Under the pieces are notes generated by a model, which did not search any database, had not been told where the DNA came from, and was given only the letters and a program-made list of their open reading frames with translations. This document shows, piece after piece, positions 16,985 to 27,247 of a stretch of DNA of 64,000 nt. Every line of letters begins with the position of its first letter. Within the stretch, counting starts at the first letter, position 1. The position numbers were made by a program, and so were the translations under genes. This stretch comes from an uncultured Roseobacter sp. (GTDB lineage Bacteria; Pseudomonadota; Alphaproteobacteria; Rhodobacterales; Rhodobacteraceae): the NCBI RefSeq assembly GCF_947496515.1, contig NZ_CANMDB010000004.1, positions 1-64,000 on the forward strand, written 5' to 3'.

Positions 16985-17847
16985 GGCACCGCCCGACCAC
17001 CCGCATGGACCCCGCTCCCTCCCGCTGGGCCTGGCGAATGCAGCGGCTGATGCTCACGCCAGCCTTTCTGCTGGCACTGCGCGTGGGCCTGCCGCTGGCG
17101 CTGATTGCAGGCGGGGCAGGCTGGTGGCTGTCGGATCCACGCAACCTGCAAGGGCTGCGCGATACGGTTGCGGAGGCCCGCGCCAGTTTCGAGACGCGGC
17201 CAGAGTTCATGGTGCATCTGATGGCCATCGACGGCGGGGACGACGCGTTGGCCGCCGACATCCGCGAAATTGTGCCGCTCGATTTCCCCGTCAGCTCTTT
17301 CGATCTCAACCTCGGCGAGATCCGGGAACGGGTTGCAGAGCTCGCCCCGGTCAAGAGCGCGGGCGTACGGATCCGTCCCGGCGGCGTGCTGCAGATCGAG
17401 GTGACGCCGCGCCAGCCGGTGGCGATCTGGCGCGGCCGCGATGGTCTGGTGCTGGTGGACGTGACGGGGACGCATGTGGGGCTGCTGCCCAAACGTCGCG
17501 CACGCGCGGATTTGCCGGTGCTCGCTGGCAAGGGCGCCGACAGTGCCGTGCCAGAAGCGCTCAGCCTGATACGCGCCGCTGCCCCGCTGGGAGAGCGGTT
17601 GCGCGGTCTTGTGCGCATGGGCGAGCGGCGGTGGGACGTGGTGCTTGACCGTGATCAGCGGATCCTGCTGCCCGAAGAAGCGCCGATTGAAGCGCTTGAG
17701 CGGGTCATCGCACTCGATGCGGCGCAGGACATGCTGAACCGCGATGTCACTCGGGTGGACATGCGTCTTGGCGCGCGTCCAACCCTGCAGATGAGCGCAC
17801 AGGCGGCCACCCTGTGGTGGGAAATCAAGAAGGCGTCAGACAGATAG
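16972..17847 (+). CDS. ftsQ: Cell division protein FtsQ
   Basis: Bitopic inner-membrane divisome protein (291 residues) linking FtsB/FtsL to later proteins. It has a basic cytoplasmic start (RSLRHRPTTRMDPAPSRWAW), one transmembrane helix around residues 38-56 (ALRVGLPLALIAGGAGWWL), a POTRA domain with VSSFDLNLGEIRERVAELAP then VKSAGVRIRPGGVLQIEV, and the beta domain PRQPVAIWRGRDGLVLVDV. The start at 16972 has a GGAGG site within ddl; the ATG at 17005 is an alternative. Confidence 0.93.
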   Translation: MRSLRHRPTTRMDPAPSRWAWRMQRLMLTPAFLLALRVGLPLALIAGGAGWWLSDPRNLQGLRDTVAEARASFETRPEFMVHLMAIDGGDDALAADIREIVPLDFPVSSFDLNLGEIRERVAELAPVKSAGVRIRPGGVLQIEVTPRQPVAIWRGRDGLVLVDVTGTHVGLLPKRRARADLPVLAGKGADSAVPEALSLIRAAAPLGERLRGLVRMGERRWDVVLDRDQRILLPEEAPIEALERVIALDAAQDMLNRDVTRVDMRLGARPTLQMSAQAATLWWEIKKASDR

Positions 17848-17848
17848 A

Positions 17849-19183
17849 ATGATGGATTTATACGAAAGCCAGCGCCAGATGCGCAACATGCGCAAGGCCG
17901 CCATGCAGCGCGGGGTGGTCGCGATCCTGGACGTGGGCAGTTCCAAGATTTCCTGCCTCGTCCTGCGGTTCGATGGTCAGGCGGATCCGTCGAGCGAGGG
18001 CGAGATCGGCTCTCTCGCCGGGCAGTCGCGCTTTCGGGTGATCGGCGCGGCCACCACCCGCTCGCGCGGCGTGCGCTTCGGCGAGATCTGTGCCATGCCC
18101 GAGACCGAACGCGCGATCCGCACCGCTCTTCAAGGGGCGCAGAAGATGGCTGGCATCCGCGTCGATCACGTCATCGCCTGTTTTTCCGGGGCGGATCCGC
18201 GCTCCTACGGGCTTGACGCCCAGATCCCGCTGGAAAGCACCTCGGTGGAGGAACGCGATGTCGCCCGCGCGCTGGCTGCTTGCGATGTGCCCGACTATGG
18301 CGCGGGGCGCGAGGTGCTGCACGCGCAGCCCGTGAACTTTGCGCTTGATCACCGCTCTGGCCTGCGGGACCCGCGCGGTCAGGTGGGCAATACGCTGGCG
18401 GTGGACATGCATATGCTCACCGTCGATGGTGCGGCGATCCAGCATCTGGCCCATTGTATCAAGCGTTGTGATCTGGAGCTCGCGGGCATCGCATCCTCGG
18501 CCTATGCCAGCGGGATTTCGGCGCTGGTGGAGGATGAACAGGAGCTGGGCGCTGCCTGCATCGATCTGGGCGGTGGCGCCACGGGCGTGTCGATTTTCAT
18601 CAAGAAACACATGATCTATGCGGATTCCGTGCGCATGGGCGGCGATCACGTGACGGGTGATATCTCAATGGGATTGCAGGTGCCCATGGGCATGGCCGAA
18701 CGGATCAAGACGATGCATGGCGGCGTGCATGCCACCGGCATGGACGACCGCGAGATGATCGAGATCGGTGGCGATACCGGTGATTTCGAGCATGACCGCC
18801 GCACTGCCAGCCGGGCGGAGGTGATCGGCATTATGCGCCCCCGGGTCGAGGAGATCCTCGAAGAGGTGCGCGCGCGGCTCGATGCCGCCGGGTTTGACCA
18901 CCTGCCCAGCCAGCAGATCGTGCTCACCGGGGGCGGCAGCCAGATCCCCGGGCTCGACGGGTTGGCGAGCAAGATCCTGGGCCAGCAGGTCCGGCTGGGT
19001 CGCCCTCTGCGAGTTCATGGTCTGCCGCAGGTGGCGACGGGTCCCAGCTTTGCCTCCGTTGTCGGGCTGACGCTCTTTGCAGCACACCCGCAGGACGAAT
19101 GGTGGGATTTCGACATTCCCGCCGACAGCTACCCTAACCGCTCGCTGCGCCGGGCCGTGCGTTGGTTCCGCGAAAATTGGTGA
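17849..19183 (+). CDS. ftsA: Cell division protein FtsA
   Basis: Actin-like ATPase (444 residues) that tethers FtsZ to the membrane. It shows the phosphate loop VAILDVGSSKISCLVLRFDG, the 1C/SHS2 region, AACIDLGGGATGVSIFIKKH (second phosphate loop), IVLTGGGSQIPGLDGLASKI (adenosine motif) and a C-terminal amphipathic membrane-targeting helix RRAVRWFRENW. Two consecutive ATGs (17849, 17852) sit right after the ftsQ TAG. A long loop about 65 residues in (GQADPSSEGEIGSLAGQSRF) is common in alphaproteobacterial FtsA. Confidence 0.96.
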   Translation: MMDLYESQRQMRNMRKAAMQRGVVAILDVGSSKISCLVLRFDGQADPSSEGEIGSLAGQSRFRVIGAATTRSRGVRFGEICAMPETERAIRTALQGAQKMAGIRVDHVIACFSGADPRSYGLDAQIPLESTSVEERDVARALAACDVPDYGAGREVLHAQPVNFALDHRSGLRDPRGQVGNTLAVDMHMLTVDGAAIQHLAHCIKRCDLELAGIASSAYASGISALVEDEQELGAACIDLGGGATGVSIFIKKHMIYADSVRMGGDHVTGDISMGLQVPMGMAERIKTMHGGVHATGMDDREMIEIGGDTGDFEHDRRTASRAEVIGIMRPRVEEILEEVRARLDAAGFDHLPSQQIVLTGGGSQIPGLDGLASKILGQQVRLGRPLRVHGLPQVATGPSFASVVGLTLFAAHPQDEWWDFDIPADSYPNRSLRRAVRWFRENW

Positions 19184-19529
19184 TCGCAGGGAATCGCCGT
19201 GACGCAGGGGCAGGGGTGTGTTATTATTGATGTTAACGGTCCCCAGAGGCCGACAGGCGACCGAGCAGGTGCCCCAAGTACGAACACATGAAGATCCGGT
19301 CTTTGGCCGGACCCACTGTCATGCGCGGTTTTTGGTGTGTCGTTGGGCGGAATACGCAACATCTTGCCGACCCAGACAGCCCAGAGCGGTCTTGACAGCC
19401 AGATTCCCCATATTTTGTGGTAAAAATGCGTTTTTCGCGTGACGCTTTCGCGCTCAGAGCGTAGGATCACGGCGGAGTAGGCACCCAAAACACCCGCGAA
19501 TGCGGGGCAGCAGCACAGGCGGATATCAC
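19184..19529 (+). promoter_or_regulatory. ftsZ: ftsZ upstream region with GTTAAC half-site
   Basis: 346 bases without a gene between ftsA and ftsZ, so ftsZ very likely has its own promoter. It contains ATGTTAACGG near 19230 (a CtrA-like half-site with no second half at N7) and a TTGACA at about 19395 as a possible -35 element with no convincing -10 at the right distance. Confidence 0.45.
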
Positions 19530-21122
19530 ATGACCCTCACCCTCACGATGCCCGGACAGGCAGACCTCAGACCCCGTATCACCGTTTTCGGTGTGGGCGG
19601 GGCCGGTGGCAACGCGGTCAACAACATGATCGAGAAAGCGCTCGACGGGGTCGAGTTTGTCGTCGCCAACACGGACGCTCAGGCGCTGCAGCAGGCGAAA
19701 TCGGACAACCGCGTACAACTGGGCATCAAGGTTACCGAAGGGCTGGGCGCAGGCGCGCGCGCCGCGGTGGGCGCTGCCGCCGCCGAGGAAAGCATTGAGC
19801 AGATCGTCGATCACCTGGCCGGCGCGCATATGTGTTTTATCACCGCCGGGATGGGCGGTGGCACCGGCACCGGCGCAGCGCCCATTATCGCGCAGGCCGC
19901 GCGGGAGCTTGGGGTTCTGACCGTGGGCGTTGTGACCAAACCGTTCCAGTTCGAGGGCGCCAAACGGATGCGCCAGGCCGAAGACGGCGTCGAGGCGCTG
20001 CAAAAGGTCGTCGATACGCTAATCATCATTCCCAACCAGAACCTCTTTCGGCTGGCCAACGAGAAAACGACCTTCACGGAGGCGTTCTCCATGGCGGACG
20101 ATGTGCTCTATCAAGGCGTCAAGGGCGTCACCGACCTGATGGTGCGGCCGGGCCTGATCAACCTCGACTTTGCCGATGTGCGCGCCGTGATGGACGAGAT
20201 GGGCAAGGCCATGATGGGCACGGGCGAATCCGACGGTGAAGATCGCGCCGTGCAGGCCGCCGAGAAAGCCATCGCCAACCCGCTGCTGGATGAGATCAGC
20301 CTGCGGGGCGCCAAGGGTGTTCTGATCAACATCACCGGCGGACACGACCTGACGTTGTTTGAGCTGGACGAGGCCGCCAACCGCATCCGCGAGGAGGTGG
20401 ACCCGGAGGCCAACATCATCGTCGGCTCGACCCTCGACACCGATATGGGTGGCACCATGCGCGTCAGCGTTGTCGCCACCGGTATTGATGCAGCGGATGT
20501 GAACACCGATATGCCGGTGCCGCGTCGCCCGCTGTCCCAGCCCCTGCAGCCCGCGATGACCGAGGTGGCCGAAGAGCCCACGCCGGAGATCGCCGCCGAG
20601 ACGGTAGAGGTGCCATTTGATGATGTCGCCGCGGAGCGGACCGAAGAGCCCTCGCTTTTCGAGACATTGGACGACATGCCAGCGGAGCCGGCGATGCCTG
20701 CCGTGGCAGAGGCCGAGGATGATCTGCCTGCTCCCGCTTATCAGCCGCAGGTCGCAGCCTTTGAACCCAACCGCATTGATGACCCGGTGGCGCCGGACGC
20801 CTTTGTCGCACCCCGTGCTGCGGGCACACCGTCGCCCGAAGCCATGGCGCGCCTGCGGGCCGCCGCGCAAAAGGCAGCGCCTCAATCGGTGCAACGCCCG
20901 ACAGATCCTCACTCGGGTCAAGAGGAACGGCCGCGCTTTGGCATCAACTCCCTGATCAACCGCATGACAGGTCAGGGTGAGGGGGGAGCGGCACCCGCGC
21001 CACGTCAGCAACCGCCCGTACAACAGCGGCCATCGGCTGCCGCGCCGCGTGTTCAGGATGCAACCGACGCCGACCAGGACCGGATCGAGATCCCGGCCTT
21101 TCTGCGGCGTCAGGCAAACTAG
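19530..21122 (+). CDS. ftsZ: Cell division protein FtsZ
   Basis: Tubulin-like GTPase forming the Z ring (530 residues). It shows [20 protein letters not shown], the tubulin signature [20 protein letters not shown], and [17 protein letters not shown]. The T7-loop/synergy region is followed by a Pro/Ala/Glu-rich linker of about 180 residues (from [12 protein letters not shown]), unusually long compared with enterobacterial FtsZ but normal for alphaproteobacteria. The conserved C-terminal peptide is [13 protein letters not shown], which binds FtsA. The ATG at 19530 ([10 protein letters not shown]) has an AGGCGGA site; an ATG 30 bases upstream would add an atypical extension. A strong terminator follows at 21247. 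Confidence 0.97.
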   Translation: MTLTLTMPGQADLRPRITVFGVGGAGGNAVNNMIEKALDGVEFVVANTDAQALQQAKSDNRVQLGIKVTEGLGAGARAAVGAAAAEESIEQIVDHLAGAHMCFITAGMGGGTGTGAAPIIAQAARELGVLTVGVVTKPFQFEGAKRMRQAEDGVEALQKVVDTLIIIPNQNLFRLANEKTTFTEAFSMADDVLYQGVKGVTDLMVRPGLINLDFADVRAVMDEMGKAMMGTGESDGEDRAVQAAEKAIANPLLDEISLRGAKGVLINITGGHDLTLFELDEAANRIREEVDPEANIIVGSTLDTDMGGTMRVSVVATGIDAADVNTDMPVPRRPLSQPLQPAMTEVAEEPTPEIAAETVEVPFDDVAAERTEEPSLFETLDDMPAEPAMPAVAEAEDDLPAPAYQPQVAAFEPNRIDDPVAPDAFVAPRAAGTPSPEAMARLRAAAQKAAPQSVQRPTDPHSGQEERPRFGINSLINRMTGQGEGGAAPAPRQQPPVQQRPSAAAPRVQDATDADQDRIEIPAFLRRQAN

Positions 21123-21246
21123 GACATCCGGGCCGACAGCGGGCATCGGTTGCCGGAGAACACGTTGGTCATCCTAACGGTGGGCCACCCAATTCCCGGC
21201 CCGTTAACCAAAGATGCCACTCGGACCCATCACGAAAACCGTTCCA

Positions 21247-21271
21247 GGGCCGCATTACTGCGGCCCTTTTT
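21247..21271 (+). terminator. Rho-independent terminator after ftsZ
   Basis: Perfect 7-bp stem GGGCCGC / GCGGCCC around ATTACT, followed by five Ts. It ends the ftsZ transcript and separates it from lpxC. A TTAACC half-site lies just upstream near 21205. Confidence 0.88.
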
Positions 21272-21432
21272 AATATAATTATCAGTGTTGTAGGGGGTCA
21301 CCAGCGTGTTTGCGCCTAAATGTAACAGAAGTGTTTCAGTCGGTTGCAAAGATTTAATTGAGGCGGGGGTGCCCTCTCCATAGGTACGATAGCAACCGGA
21401 CCGAAGAGTCCATCTTACATTGTGGGGCCACC

Positions 21433-22356
21433 GTGCAAACGACGCTTAAATCACCGATCAGCTTTTCTGGACGTGGCCTGCATACAGGCCGCACCGCCAC
21501 CGTTACGATCCGCCCGGCGACAGCCGAGCATGGTATCTGGTTCGCGCGCACCGACGTTGCCGTCGGCGACCGGCTGATCGCCGCTCGCTGGGACGCGGTG
21601 CTGCGCTCGCCTTTGTGCACCAAACTCGAGAACCGCGCAGGACTGCAGGTCTCGACCGTGGAACATCTGATGGCAGCGCTGGCAGGGTGCGGCGTGCACA
21701 ACGCACTGATTGAAATCGACGGACCCGAGGTGCCGATCCTGGACGGCTCCGCTGCGCCCTTCGTACGTGGCATCATGCAGCGTGGCTTGCGGATCCTGCG
21801 CGCGCCGGTACGGGCCTTTGAGGTTCTGAAAGAGGTGCGTGTCGAGGATGGTGACGCCTCCGCAACACTCTGCCCGTCCGAGACCCTGCGCATCGACTTC
21901 GAGATCGACTTTGCTGACACCGCGATTGGCCGTCAGGAAAAGACGCTTGTGATGAACAACGGGGCCTTCGCCCGTGAGCTCTGCGACAGCCGGACCTTCT
22001 GCCGACAGTCCGACGTGCTGGCAATGCAGGCGAACGGGCTCGCGTTGGGTGGGGCATCCGGTGAGAACGCGGTGGTCTTTGACGGCGACAAGGTGCTGAG
22101 CCCGGGTGGCCTGCGCCATCGCGATGAGCCCGTACGGCACAAGATGCTCGACGCTCTGGGTGATCTTGCACTGGCCGGTGTGCCTTTGCTGGGCCACTAC
22201 CGGGGTGTGCGTGCGGGGCACTCGCTGACCAACACCTTGCTGCGTCAGCTTTTTGCCACGCCGGATGCGGTGCGGATGGTGGTTTGTGACCCTCTGCAGG
22301 CGCGGCGGTTGCCCGGTTTCGGCCTCGTTTGGGATGAAATCCCCGCCGTCGCCTGA
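21433..22356 (+). CDS. lpxC: UDP-3-O-acyl-N-acetylglucosamine deacetylase
   Basis: Zinc deacetylase committing to lipid A synthesis (307 residues). It shows LKSPISFSGRGLHTGRTATV, the zinc/catalytic motif STVEHLMAALAGCGVHNALI then EIDGPEVPILDGSAAPFV, PVRHKMLDALGDLALAG (zinc His and Asp) and RAGHSLTNTLLRQL (catalytic His). The start is GTG at 21433 giving MQTTLKSPISF, the usual roseobacter N-terminus; the frame is open back to 21358 but that extension is non-homologous. It is preceded by about 160 bases of promoter space after the ftsZ terminator. Position after ftsZ is the standard proteobacterial order. Confidence 0.96.
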   Translation: MQTTLKSPISFSGRGLHTGRTATVTIRPATAEHGIWFARTDVAVGDRLIAARWDAVLRSPLCTKLENRAGLQVSTVEHLMAALAGCGVHNALIEIDGPEVPILDGSAAPFVRGIMQRGLRILRAPVRAFEVLKEVRVEDGDASATLCPSETLRIDFEIDFADTAIGRQEKTLVMNNGAFARELCDSRTFCRQSDVLAMQANGLALGGASGENAVVFDGDKVLSPGGLRHRDEPVRHKMLDALGDLALAGVPLLGHYRGVRAGHSLTNTLLRQLFATPDAVRMVVCDPLQARRLPGFGLVWDEIPAVA

Positions 22357-22524
22357 GAGCGTGTCGTGACGCACAGACTGCCGCCCAGCGACCATGCGCG
22401 TTGCGCCGCCCCACAACCCATCACAAACCCCGCAAAGAACGTTTTGCATCCCGAACTTCTATGCTACCACCAGCCGGAAGACGCGCGGATGAGTGGCGCG
22501 AGGACGTGAGAAGGGTGGCGGGGC

Positions 22525-23397
22525 ATGGTTAGGCTTGGGTCGCGAAAGCGGTTGATCGCGGTTGTGGCGATCATTGCATCATTGGCCGCGTGCAGTGGCG
22601 GTCGCGATGCGGGCCGTTCCGGAGGATCTTTCTTCAACCCCGAAGAAATCCCGTTGGAGACCTATTCGCCCGAGCAGATCTTTGAACGGGGCGAGTTCGA
22701 GCTGACCCGTAACCAGCCCGATGATGCGGCGTTCTTCTTTGCCGAGATCGAGCGGCTATATCCCTACTCGGACTGGGCGCGGCGTGCGCTGATCATGCAG
22801 GCGTTTTCCTACCACCGCGATCAGGATTACCCCAACAGCCGCTCCGCCGCGCAGCGCTTTATCGACTTCTACCCCGAGGATGATGATGCCGCCTATGCTC
22901 AGTACCTGCTGGCGCTCAGCTATTACGACCAGATTGACGAAGTGGGGCGCGATCAGGGGCTCACCTTTCAGGCGCTGCAATCCCTGCGCGAGGTGATCGA
23001 ACGCTATCCCGACAGTGAATACGCCCGCGCGGCGATCCTCAAGTTCGACCTCGCCTTTGATCACCTGGCAGGCAAGGAAATGGAGATCGGGCGCTATTAC
23101 CTGCGACGCTCACACTACACTGCGGCCATCAACCGCTTCCGCGTGGTGGTCGAGGATTTCCAGACCACGACCCACACACCCGAGGCGCTGCACCGGTTGG
23201 TCGAGGCGTATCTGTCGCTCGGGCTGACCGATGAGGCACGGACGGCGGGGGCGATCCTGGGCTTCAACTATCGCTCGACAGACTGGTATGAGGACAGCTT
23301 CGCGCTGCTCACAGGTCAGGGGCTCACACTGGAGGCGGCGGGCGACAGCTGGCTGCGACAGATCTACCGTCAGACGGTGCGGGGCGATTGGCTTTGA
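22525..23397 (+). CDS. bamD: Outer-membrane assembly lipoprotein BamD
   Basis: A lipoprotein of the BAM complex that inserts outer-membrane beta-barrels (290 residues). The N-terminal signal RLIAVVAIIASLAAC ends in a lipobox LAAC with Cys at residue 22. Tetratricopeptide-like repeats follow: IFERGEFELTRNQPDDAAFF, AEIERLYPYSDWARRALIMQ, YPDSEYARAAILKFDLAFDH and YYLRRSHYTAAINRF. It is 26 bases upstream of recN; bamD-recN adjacency is common in alphaproteobacteria. Confidence 0.94.
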   Translation: MVRLGSRKRLIAVVAIIASLAACSGGRDAGRSGGSFFNPEEIPLETYSPEQIFERGEFELTRNQPDDAAFFFAEIERLYPYSDWARRALIMQAFSYHRDQDYPNSRSAAQRFIDFYPEDDDAAYAQYLLALSYYDQIDEVGRDQGLTFQALQSLREVIERYPDSEYARAAILKFDLAFDHLAGKEMEIGRYYLRRSHYTAAINRFRVVVEDFQTTTHTPEALHRLVEAYLSLGLTDEARTAGAILGFNYRSTDWYEDSFALLTGQGLTLEAAGDSWLRQIYRQTVRGDWL

Positions 23398-23423
23398 CCC
23401 GTCAGCGGTAGCGGGTGAGGCCG

Positions 23424-25073
23424 ATGCTGCTTGGACTTGATATCACGGATATGTTGATCATCGACCGGCTCGAATTGCGCTTCGAGCCGGGGTTGAACGT
23501 GCTGACCGGAGAGACGGGTGCAGGCAAATCCATCCTGCTGGATTCGCTCGGGTTTGTGCTGGGCTGGCGCGGTCGCGCCGATCTGGTGCGTCAGGGTGCG
23601 GCCCAAGGGGAGGTTACCGCCTGGTTTGATGTGTCCCCCGATCATCCCGCCCGCGGGGTCCTCGAGGCGGCAGGTCTGCCCGCGGGGGACGAACTGCTGC
23701 TGCGGCGGGTCAATACCGCGGACGGGCGCAAGACGGCCTGGGTCAATGACCGGCGCTGTTCGGGCGAGCTCTTGCGTCAACTCTCCGACACGCTGGTGGA
23801 ACTGCACGGCCAGCACGATGACCGGGGCCTGCTGAACCCGCGCGGTCACCGGGCGATCCTCGACAGTTTCGGTGGCACGGCTGAGGTGCGGGCCGTCTGC
23901 CGGCGCACCTGGGGTGCCAAGCTGACGGCGGCGCGCGCCCTTGCCGAGGCCGAGGCTGCGGTCGCAGCCATCCGCGAGGAGGAAGACTATCTGCGTCACG
24001 CGGTGGCGGAGCTGGACGGCCTGGCGCCAGAGCCGGGCGAGGAAGCGACCCTCGACCACCGCCGCCGCACCATGCAGAACGCGGAAAAGACAGTATCGGA
24101 CGTGCGCCGCGCCCAAGATATGCTGACCGGGCAGGGGGCCGAGACGGCCCTCAACGATGCGCTGCGTTGGTTGGAAGGGGCAGCAGAGCAAGCGGATGGT
24201 ACGCTGGAGGCGCCGATGCAGGCGCTGTCGCGCGCGCTCGTGGAACTGGATGAGGCGACGGGCGGTATCGCCGCGGTGATCGAGGGGCTGACCTTTGACG
24301 CCACGGATCTGGAGATGACCGAGGAGCGGCTTTTCGCCATCCGGGCGCTGGCACGTAAACATGAGGTGCTGCCCGATGATCTGGCGGAGTTCGCCGGGAC
24401 ACTGCGCGCCAAACTGGCGGCACTGGAGGCGGGGGATGCCGATCTCGCCCGGTTGAGGACAACGCTGACCGAGGCAGAAGCCCGCTATGCCGACGCCGCA
24501 GCAACGCTGACCGCCGCCCGGCAGGCTGCCGCCCAAAGGCTGGACCGTGCCGTGGAAACCGAACTCGCGCCGCTGAAAATGGAACGCGCGGTCTTTGAGA
24601 CACGCATCGCACCTGACCAGCCGGGACCGGATGGTGCTGACGAGGTGGCCTTTACCGTTGCAACCAACCCCGGCGCACCAGCGGGACCTTTGGGCAAGAT
24701 CGCCTCGGGCGGGGAACTCAGCCGCTTTCTGCTGGCCCTCAAGGTGTGCCTGACCAAGGATCAGCGCGAGCTGACCATGATCTTTGACGAGATCGACCGC
24801 GGGGTAGGCGGTGCGACGGCCAATGCCGTGGGGCGGAGGCTTGCGTCGCTGGCCGATGGGGGCCAGGTTCTGGTGGTCACCCACAGTCCGCAGGTCGCGG
24901 CACTTGGTGCACATCACTGGCGCGTGTCGAAAAGCGTGAACGGCGGGGTTACCACCTCGACGGTGACGGCCCTGCCTCAGGATCAGCGCGTCGATGAAAT
25001 CGCGCGGATGCTATCGGGCGATACAATCACCGAAGAGGCCCGCGGCGCGGCGCGCGCGCTCCTCGCCGGGTGA
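23424..25073 (+). CDS. recN: DNA repair protein RecN
   Basis: SMC-like ATPase acting in double-strand break repair (549 residues). Walker A is VLTGETGAGKSILLDSLGFV, a QHDD motif appears in ELHGQHDDRGLL, the central region is coiled coil (ARALAEAEAAVAAIREEEDY and others), the ABC signature is IASGGELSRFLLALK, and Walker B is MIFDEIDRGVGGATANAVG. The ATG at 23424 follows GGTGAGG; an ATG three codons upstream is weaker. No GTTC-N7-GTTC box was seen directly upstream, so SOS control is not evident. It is probably cotranscribed with bamD. Confidence 0.95.
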   Translation: MLLGLDITDMLIIDRLELRFEPGLNVLTGETGAGKSILLDSLGFVLGWRGRADLVRQGAAQGEVTAWFDVSPDHPARGVLEAAGLPAGDELLLRRVNTADGRKTAWVNDRRCSGELLRQLSDTLVELHGQHDDRGLLNPRGHRAILDSFGGTAEVRAVCRRTWGAKLTAARALAEAEAAVAAIREEEDYLRHAVAELDGLAPEPGEEATLDHRRRTMQNAEKTVSDVRRAQDMLTGQGAETALNDALRWLEGAAEQADGTLEAPMQALSRALVELDEATGGIAAVIEGLTFDATDLEMTEERLFAIRALARKHEVLPDDLAEFAGTLRAKLAALEAGDADLARLRTTLTEAEARYADAAATLTAARQAAAQRLDRAVETELAPLKMERAVFETRIAPDQPGPDGADEVAFTVATNPGAPAGPLGKIASGGELSRFLLALKVCLTKDQRELTMIFDEIDRGVGGATANAVGRRLASLADGGQVLVVTHSPQVAALGAHHWRVSKSVNGGVTTSTVTALPQDQRVDEIARMLSGDTITEEARGAARALLAG

Positions 25074-25492
25074 TACCGGAGTTTGAGTCACACATCCTGG
25101 CCGACCGACGCCGAGCCATGCTGTTCCTGAAGCATCGAGCCTTTTAGCATGCGGTCTCAAGACTGAGACACGCCCCATTTCGCTCAAAGCACCCGCGCAC
25201 CAGACACTGTTGCACAGCACCCTCCCGCCCCCGTCAAACCGGAGGTTTGCCTTTGGGTCGGCGCTTCTGCGGCGCTGTTGGATGTCTCAGATTTGCCGCC
25301 CGTTGCCATGCATGCGCGATTGGCGAAGTCTCAAGGATTATGTGCGATACCCGCTGGCGCGAGGTCCTGCGTACCTGCGACCTCCTGCGATCAGAAATCG
25401 ATCGTACCCCGCATTGTGATGCCCTTGGTGGATGTTCTTTGTTGCGGACCCCGCACCCTGCGCTCTAGACAGAGGCCAGCCAGAGAAAAGTC
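25074..25492. other. Intergenic region recN-clcA, no gene seen
   Basis: Holds a small perfect hairpin GTCTCA-AGAC-TGAGAC at 25154-25169 without a T-run. Several short frames here have no ribosome site or recognisable product. It should contain the promoter of the CLC channel gene. Confidence 0.5.
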
Positions 25493-27178
25493 ATGTCCAG
25501 CCCCGATCGATCCCGCCTTTCCCAACAGCTAGAGATCGCGCTGACCACGTGCCGGGACGGGCTGCGGCTGCTGCGCCACCGCGGACCCAACCAGATCCAG
25601 TTCTGGTTCATCGCTCTGGTTGTGGGTGTTGCTGCGGGTTTTGCGGCGCTGTTTTTCCGTAAGGGCGTCAACAGCTTGCAGACCTACCTCTATGGCACCG
25701 AGGACGTACGGCTGCTGCATAGTTTCGCGCAATCGCTGCCGTGGTATCTGGTGCTGATCATCCCGATTTGCGGCGGGTTGGTCGTGGGGCTGATCCTGCA
25801 TCACTTTACCAACGACGCGCGCGCGCGGTCCGTGGCCGATGTGATCCACGGTGCCGCCATGCATGACGGTCGGGTGGAAGCACGGGCCGGGCTCGCCTCC
25901 GCGCTGGCCTCGATGATCACGCTGGGCACGGGAGGCTCAACGGGTCGCGAAGGACCGGTCGTGCACCTCGCTGCCGTCATCTCCACCTGGGTCAACCGGC
26001 GCATCCACGCCGACGGCATCACCGGGCGCGACCTCCTGGGCTGCGCGGTGGCCGCGGCAGTCTCCGCCAGCTTCAACGCGCCCATCGCGGGGGCGCTCTT
26101 TGCGTTGGAGGTGGTGCTGCGCCACTTTGCCGTCCACGCCTTTGCCCCGATTGTCATCGCGAGCGCCGCGGGCACGGTGATCAACCGGCTGGAATTCGGC
26201 GGCGTGACCGAATTCACGCTGGCGACGACAAATCAGGTGCAATTCTATCAGGAGATGCCCGCCTACCTGCTGCTGGGTCTGGTCTGCGGGCTCATTGCCG
26301 TGGCGCTGATGAAGGCGATCTTCTGGGCGGATGATTTCGGCACCCGTGTGCAGACCCGCACCGGCATTCCGCGCTGGCTGCGGCCCGCCTTTGCGGGTGC
26401 CATGCTGGGGGGCATAGCGATCTACTACCCGCATATCATCGGCGTTGGCTACGAGACCACGTCGCTGGCCCTGACAGGCCAGCTGGCCCTCTGGAATGCC
26501 ATCGTCTTTGCGGTGCTCAAGACCATTGCGGTGGCCATCACCATGGCAGGCCGGATGGGCGGCGGCGTCTTTTCCCCCTCCCTGATGCTGGGGGCGCTGT
26601 CGGGGTTGAGCTTTGGGCTGATCGCCACCAGCGTCTTTCCCGATGTTTCCAGCTCGCTGACGCTCTATGCGCTGGCGGGCATGGGGGCGGTTGCCGCTGC
26701 CGTGCTGGGCGCGCCGATCTCCACGACGTTGATTGTTTTTGAGCTGACCGGTGACTGGCAGACGGGTCTTGCCGTGATGGTCGCGGTCTCCATGTCCACG
26801 GCTGTCGCCTCGAAACTGGTGCACCGCAGCTTCTTCTTGACCCAACTGGAACGGCGCGGCATTCATCTTGCCGCCGGGCCGCAAGCCTATCTGCTGGCGA
26901 TGTTCCGGGTGGGGACCGTCATGCGCCCGCCAGACCATCCGCGCGCCGCCCAGGAAGATGCCTGCTGGGAGATGATCGGCGACGGTGTCTACATCGACAC
27001 CAATGCAACGCTGGAATCAGCCATGCCCATGTTCGAAAGCGGTGTGCGGTTCATCCCCGTCGTCAGTCTCAGCGCCGACGCGGCCCCACCGGAGCTACAG
27101 GGCGCGCTCTTCCATGTGGACGCGCTGAAGGTCTACAACCGGGCCTTGGCCGCCACGGCAGCCGAGGAGCATTCCTGA
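25493..27178 (+). CDS. CLC-family chloride channel or antiporter
   Basis: Polytopic membrane protein (561 residues, at least ten hydrophobic segments). It shows the CLC signature GTGGSTGREGPVVHLAAVIS (GREGP at residues 151-155, with the gating Glu), GRMGGGVFSPSLMLGALSGL (the GxFxP motif) and AAAVLGAPISTTLIVFELTG. The first selectivity motif, GSGIP in classic members, is replaced by ARSVADV, as in several bacterial CLC subgroups. The C-terminal 100 residues (FRVGTVMRPPDHP, then FESGVRFIPVV) look like a degenerate CBS pair. The sequence does not distinguish a channel from an H+/Cl- exchanger. Confidence 0.9.
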   Translation: MSSPDRSRLSQQLEIALTTCRDGLRLLRHRGPNQIQFWFIALVVGVAAGFAALFFRKGVNSLQTYLYGTEDVRLLHSFAQSLPWYLVLIIPICGGLVVGLILHHFTNDARARSVADVIHGAAMHDGRVEARAGLASALASMITLGTGGSTGREGPVVHLAAVISTWVNRRIHADGITGRDLLGCAVAAAVSASFNAPIAGALFALEVVLRHFAVHAFAPIVIASAAGTVINRLEFGGVTEFTLATTNQVQFYQEMPAYLLLGLVCGLIAVALMKAIFWADDFGTRVQTRTGIPRWLRPAFAGAMLGGIAIYYPHIIGVGYETTSLALTGQLALWNAIVFAVLKTIAVAITMAGRMGGGVFSPSLMLGALSGLSFGLIATSVFPDVSSSLTLYALAGMGAVAAAVLGAPISTTLIVFELTGDWQTGLAVMVAVSMSTAVASKLVHRSFFLTQLERRGIHLAAGPQAYLLAMFRVGTVMRPPDHPRAAQEDACWEMIGDGVYIDTNATLESAMPMFESGVRFIPVVSLSADAAPPELQGALFHVDALKVYNRALAATAAEEHS

Positions 27179-27247
27179 CGCCGTCGCAGCGTATCGCCGA
27201 TGTGTCTGTGGATGGCATGCCGCGGGATCCGATCCTGCAGGCGCTGC

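Noticed and set aside
19230-19240. GTTAAC as a CtrA site upstream of ftsZ
   Set aside because: Only a half-site; no TTAA at seven-base spacing.
19391-19420. TTGACA as a definite ftsZ promoter
   Set aside because: No acceptable -10 box at 16-18 bases; kept only as a weak possibility in the upstream region entry.
25210-25532. Overlapping short plus-strand frames before the CLC gene
   Set aside because: Three frames overlap the same bases, none has a ribosome site or recognisable product.
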